Below, one piece after another: positions 15,300 through 16,700 of a DNA stretch of 16,700 bases. This DNA comes from Bacillota bacterium (lineage in GTDB: Bacteria > Bacillota > Clostridia > Acetivibrionales > DSM-1351): positions 1 to 16,700 of the forward strand of contig JAEWST010000018.1 of assembly GCA_023398105.1 (NCBI GenBank). Direction: 5' to 3'. A program made the translations under genes and the position numbers. The notes below the pieces were generated by a model. The model was not told the origin of the DNA and did not search any database. It saw only the letters and a list, made by a program, of their open reading frames with translations. Position 1 is the first letter of the stretch, and every line of letters begins with the position of its first letter.

Positions 15300-15572
15300 A
15301 TGGAAGAAACATTAAAACTTATTCTTGAGAAGTTGAACACCATGGATTTAGATATAAAGGATTTAAAGAGTGATGTAAGCGGTTTAAAGGATGATGTAAG
15401 CAGTTTAAAAAAGCATGTCCTGATTATTGAAAACAAACAAAATGAAGATTCTAAAGCTTTATATGATGGATATCGCCAAACCTTAGAAAATATTACAGAG
15501 ATGAAAAAAGATATTAAGGACATAAAAGAAACACTAAATGTCCATGAAATAAAATTGTTAAATGTTACATAG
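15300..15572 (+). CDS. Small coiled-coil protein
   Basis: The product has 90 charged residues (Lys/Asp/Glu-rich) with heptad-like spacing throughout. It includes a short internal repeat (LKSDVSGLKDDVSSLK), then ALYDGYRQTLENITEMKKDIKDIKETLNVHEIKLL. It has no membrane segment or Cys. Proteins of this sort with a central DGY(K/R)Q motif recur in clostridial genomes, and I know no function. It is probably a homo-oligomeric coiled coil in the cytoplasm. AGGAGG at 15285-15290 fixes the ATG at 15300. A damaged relative lies at 15942-16098. Confidence 0.7.
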   Translation: MEETLKLILEKLNTMDLDIKDLKSDVSGLKDDVSSLKKHVLIIENKQNEDSKALYDGYRQTLENITEMKKDIKDIKETLNVHEIKLLNVT

Positions 15573-15714
15573 AACAAATCTATAAAAAATATTATTTACA
15601 ATTCCACTGTCGTATATAAACACTATTAGTGACAAGAACTCTACCTATTCAATCAACTTAAAAACTGCTATAAAAGCTTATATTTTCAACAATATAGAAC
15701 TTTAATAACGACTT

Positions 15715-15923
15715 TTTTACCCATCACATGATTTTCAAAGTTATGCTTCATTTATTATTTTAAAATATTTAGATATATCTTTTATTATTCAAACCCTTAT
15801 TTAAACCTTGCTTGAAGCTTTTGTTTATGTTTTTCTTTTTAAATACATATGCCTTATTGGTTAAAAAGATTTATTAGAAGGATTTAAGTAACTGGTATAT
15901 GTTTTCTTAAAACTTATAGATAT
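15715..15923. repeat. Imperfect direct repeat R1
   Basis: This starts at TTTTACCCATCACATGATTT and runs to TATAGATAT, and matches 16268-16500 over its whole length with small gaps. The first ~100 bases are the best conserved (TTATTATT, TTATTATTCAAACC) and the last part shares TTAGAAGGATTTAAGTA. Its left end corresponds to the variable arm and anticodon region of the tRNA-Ser remnant in R2, but the T-arm is missing. The 15573-15714 stretch before it shows no feature. Confidence 0.65.
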
Positions 15924-15941
15924 ATAACAATAGGTAATCAA

Positions 15942-16098
15942 GTGACAAAGATTGAAGATGAACATGGTGAAAAACTTGATTCTTTGTTGGATGGGTATAA
16001 GCAGGTATATGAAGGGCAGAAGGAAATTAAGAACGATATTAAAGACATAAAGGAAAACACTAAATTTACATGAGATAAAATTGTCAAAGATAAAATAG
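15942..16098 (+). pseudogene. Truncated, frameshifted copy of the small coiled-coil gene
   Basis: From GTG 15942 the frame reads VTKIEDEHGEKLDSLLDGYKQVYEGQ then KEIKNDIKDIKE, aligning with residues 41-78 of the 90-aa protein (DGYKQ against DGYRQ, DIKDIKE identical). An extra A in the run at 16054-16057 then shifts the frame, giving a stop at 16071-16073. In the next frame the sequence continues TLNLHEIKLSK, matching TLNVHEIKLLN, to a TAG at 16096-16098. The first ~40 codons are absent. A 43-aa product could still be made from the GTG, but its ribosome site is weak. Confidence 0.7.
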
Positions 16099-16112
16099 AG
16101 TTGATCAACAGC

Positions 16113-16140
16113 ACTTCATACTTAATTTAAGTAATGAAGT
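16113..16140. terminator. Inverted repeat, possible terminator or scar hairpin
   Basis: ACTTCATACTTAA (16113-16125) and TTAAGTAATGAAGT (16127-16140) are complementary apart from one extra A. No T-tract follows on the plus strand. Its role is uncertain. Confidence 0.4.
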
Positions 16141-16156
16141 ACAGTTAAATAAAGCA

Positions 16157-16177
16157 TGTTATCAAATTGTTATCAAA
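16157..16177. repeat. Tandem 10-bp direct repeats (TGTTATCAAA twice, 11-bp period)
   Basis: TGTTATCAAA occurs at 16157-16166 and 16168-16177. Tandem short repeats about one helical turn apart beside a tRNA 3' end are typical of arm-type binding sites of tyrosine integrases in phage and ICE attachment sites. The tRNA remnant ends 57 bp to the right. No integrase gene is visible, so this is inference from layout. Confidence 0.45.
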
Positions 16178-16233
16178 ACCCCACAACACGCAAAGAAGGC
16201 TCTCACGGTATAAACCTTGAAAGCCTTTTACTT

Positions 16234-16298
16234 TGGCGGAGAGAGTGGGATTCGAACCCACGGATAGTTTTACCCATCACACGATTTCCAGAGTTACG
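16234..16298 (-). pseudogene. tRNA-Ser(GGA) 3'-half remnant
   Basis: On the minus strand the end reads TCTCTCC-G-CCA (acceptor 3' strand, discriminator, CCA; CCA at 16236-16234). Before it come a perfect T-arm GTGGG-TTCGAAT-CCCAC (16261-16245), a five-pair long variable arm GATGG/CTATC (16278-16263), and an anticodon loop with TGGAAA (anticodon GGA) plus the 3' stem strand TCGTG. The long variable arm and anticodon identify Ser. The 5' strand of the anticodon stem is wrong (GTAACTC in place of about CACGATT), and the D-arm and 5' acceptor strand are absent. It is therefore a truncated copy, as left at attachment sites, and not a working tRNA. Confidence 0.75.
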
Positions 16299-16500
16299 CT
16301 TCATTTATTATTTAAGATTATTTAGCTATATCTTTCATTATTCAAACCTTTTATTTAAGCCTCTCTTGGGGCTATTATTTATGTATTTGTTTACAAACAC
16401 TTTTGTCATAATGGTTAGAAAATTTCTAAAAGTGTTAGAAGATTTGTTAGAAGGATTTAAGTAGATAATTGTATATAGTTTTCTGAAAAAGTATAGATAT
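16268..16500. repeat. Imperfect direct repeat R2
   Basis: This is the partner of R1, slightly longer because of an internal segment around 16385-16430. Its left end overlaps the tRNA-Ser remnant. It encloses an AGCC/GGCT hairpin near 16360-16372. I see no gene in it. Confidence 0.65.
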
Positions 16501-16588
16501 TATTGCAAGCCCTATTTATTTAATGGAGAGATTAAAAAACTTAATGTGGTTTACTTGTTTTCCTAGACTCAGATGTTTTAGGGATCAC

Positions 16589-16655
16589 ATAATGTCAGAA
16601 AACAGCTCTCTTGAATTGCCGAAAATAGCTCTATATAATGTCAATAAGTGACATT
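16589..16655 (+). promoter_or_regulatory. Promoter with three operator half-sites before the terminal gene
   Basis: TTGAAT (16611-16616) and TATAAT (16634-16639) have an ideal 17-bp spacer. ATAATGTCA occurs directly at 16589-16597 and 16635-16643, and TGACATT inverted at 16649-16655, giving the dyad AATGTCA-5 bp-TGACATT across the -10 and start region. AGCTCT is also repeated on both sides of the -35. The pattern suggests a repressor that bridges the promoter. Confidence 0.6.
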
Positions 16656-16663
16656 TGAAAGGG

Positions 16664-16700
16664 GTGAAACAAAGCATCAAAGTAGAGCCAACCCGTCCTG
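16664..16700 (+). CDS. Start of a probable serine recombinase (12 codons visible)
   Basis: The frame from GTG 16664 reads VKQSIKVEPTRP and runs off the window. An I-K-V-E-P-T-R-P-like opening shortly before the catalytic VAAYxRVS block is common in large serine recombinases of clostridial mobile elements. With 12 residues this is a guess, supported by the promoter/operator in front and the integration scar to the left. The start is unclear: AAAGGGGTGA (16658-16667) is a fine ribosome site placed 8 nt before an ATC (16676-16678). The GTG lies inside that site, and a TTG at 16655 has no site of its own. Confidence 0.4.
   Translation, partial: MKQSIKVEPTRP

Noticed and set aside
16156..16464. 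102-aa plus-strand frame containing WRREWDSNPR
   Set aside because: It is translated across the antisense of a tRNA-Ser T-arm. This peptide is a well-known artefact of tRNA regions, and the frame overlaps the repeats with no ribosome site.
1..16700. CRISPR array, rRNA or known riboswitch
   Set aside because: I found no regularly spaced short repeats, no rRNA-like sequence and no recognisable riboswitch core on either strand.

Overview
The window looks like a chromosomal stretch of a low-GC, anaerobic, endospore-type Firmicute (class Clostridia). The evidence is the AT-rich composition, AGGAGG-type ribosome binding sites with frequent TTG/GTG starts, a Gram-positive PolC replicase, an EFR1-type flavodoxin/ferredoxin protein, and a multi-LysM protein with a copper-amine-oxidase-N-like domain. 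I cannot name the species from sequence alone.

Left part (1-6341). A two-gene minus-strand unit (DUF4474-type membrane protein, then a metallophosphoesterase cut by the window edge) diverges from a plus-strand flavodoxin-fold/2[4Fe-4S] protein. An acyltransferase-3 membrane protein follows. A structured intergenic region with a 40-bp quasi-palindrome comes next, then a minus-strand LysM wall-binding protein. Behind it is a 91-aa gene that repeats only the N-terminal module and membrane anchor of the LysM protein.

Middle (6342-11760). About 1 kb without genes contains an apparent insertion with stem-loops, an inverted repeat, and a good promoter with a 12-bp inverted repeat in the leader of polC. 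The polC gene (replicative DNA polymerase III alpha, 1451 aa from the TTG at 7351) ends at a strong stem-loop shared with a convergent AraC-type regulator.

Right part (11813-16700). An AraC/GyrI-like regulator diverges from an operon of a 14-TM MFS exporter and two small two-TM proteins, a plausible drug-sensing and efflux unit. Next is a small coiled-coil gene behind a palindromic operator. After it lies a decayed region: a truncated and frameshifted copy of the coiled-coil gene, two imperfect copies of a ~210-230 bp repeat, tandem 10-bp direct repeats, and a 3'-half remnant of a tRNA-Ser(GGA). This looks like the scar or edge of an integrated element. The last bases hold a well-formed promoter/operator and the first codons of what looks like a serine recombinase, which suggests that a mobile element continues to the right.

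No complete novel system is evident. The most notable items are the tRNA-Ser scar with its repeats, the recombinase operator, the paired 40-bp quasi-palindromes (one in the polC leader), and the shared LysM N-terminal module plus uncharacterised C-terminal domain.
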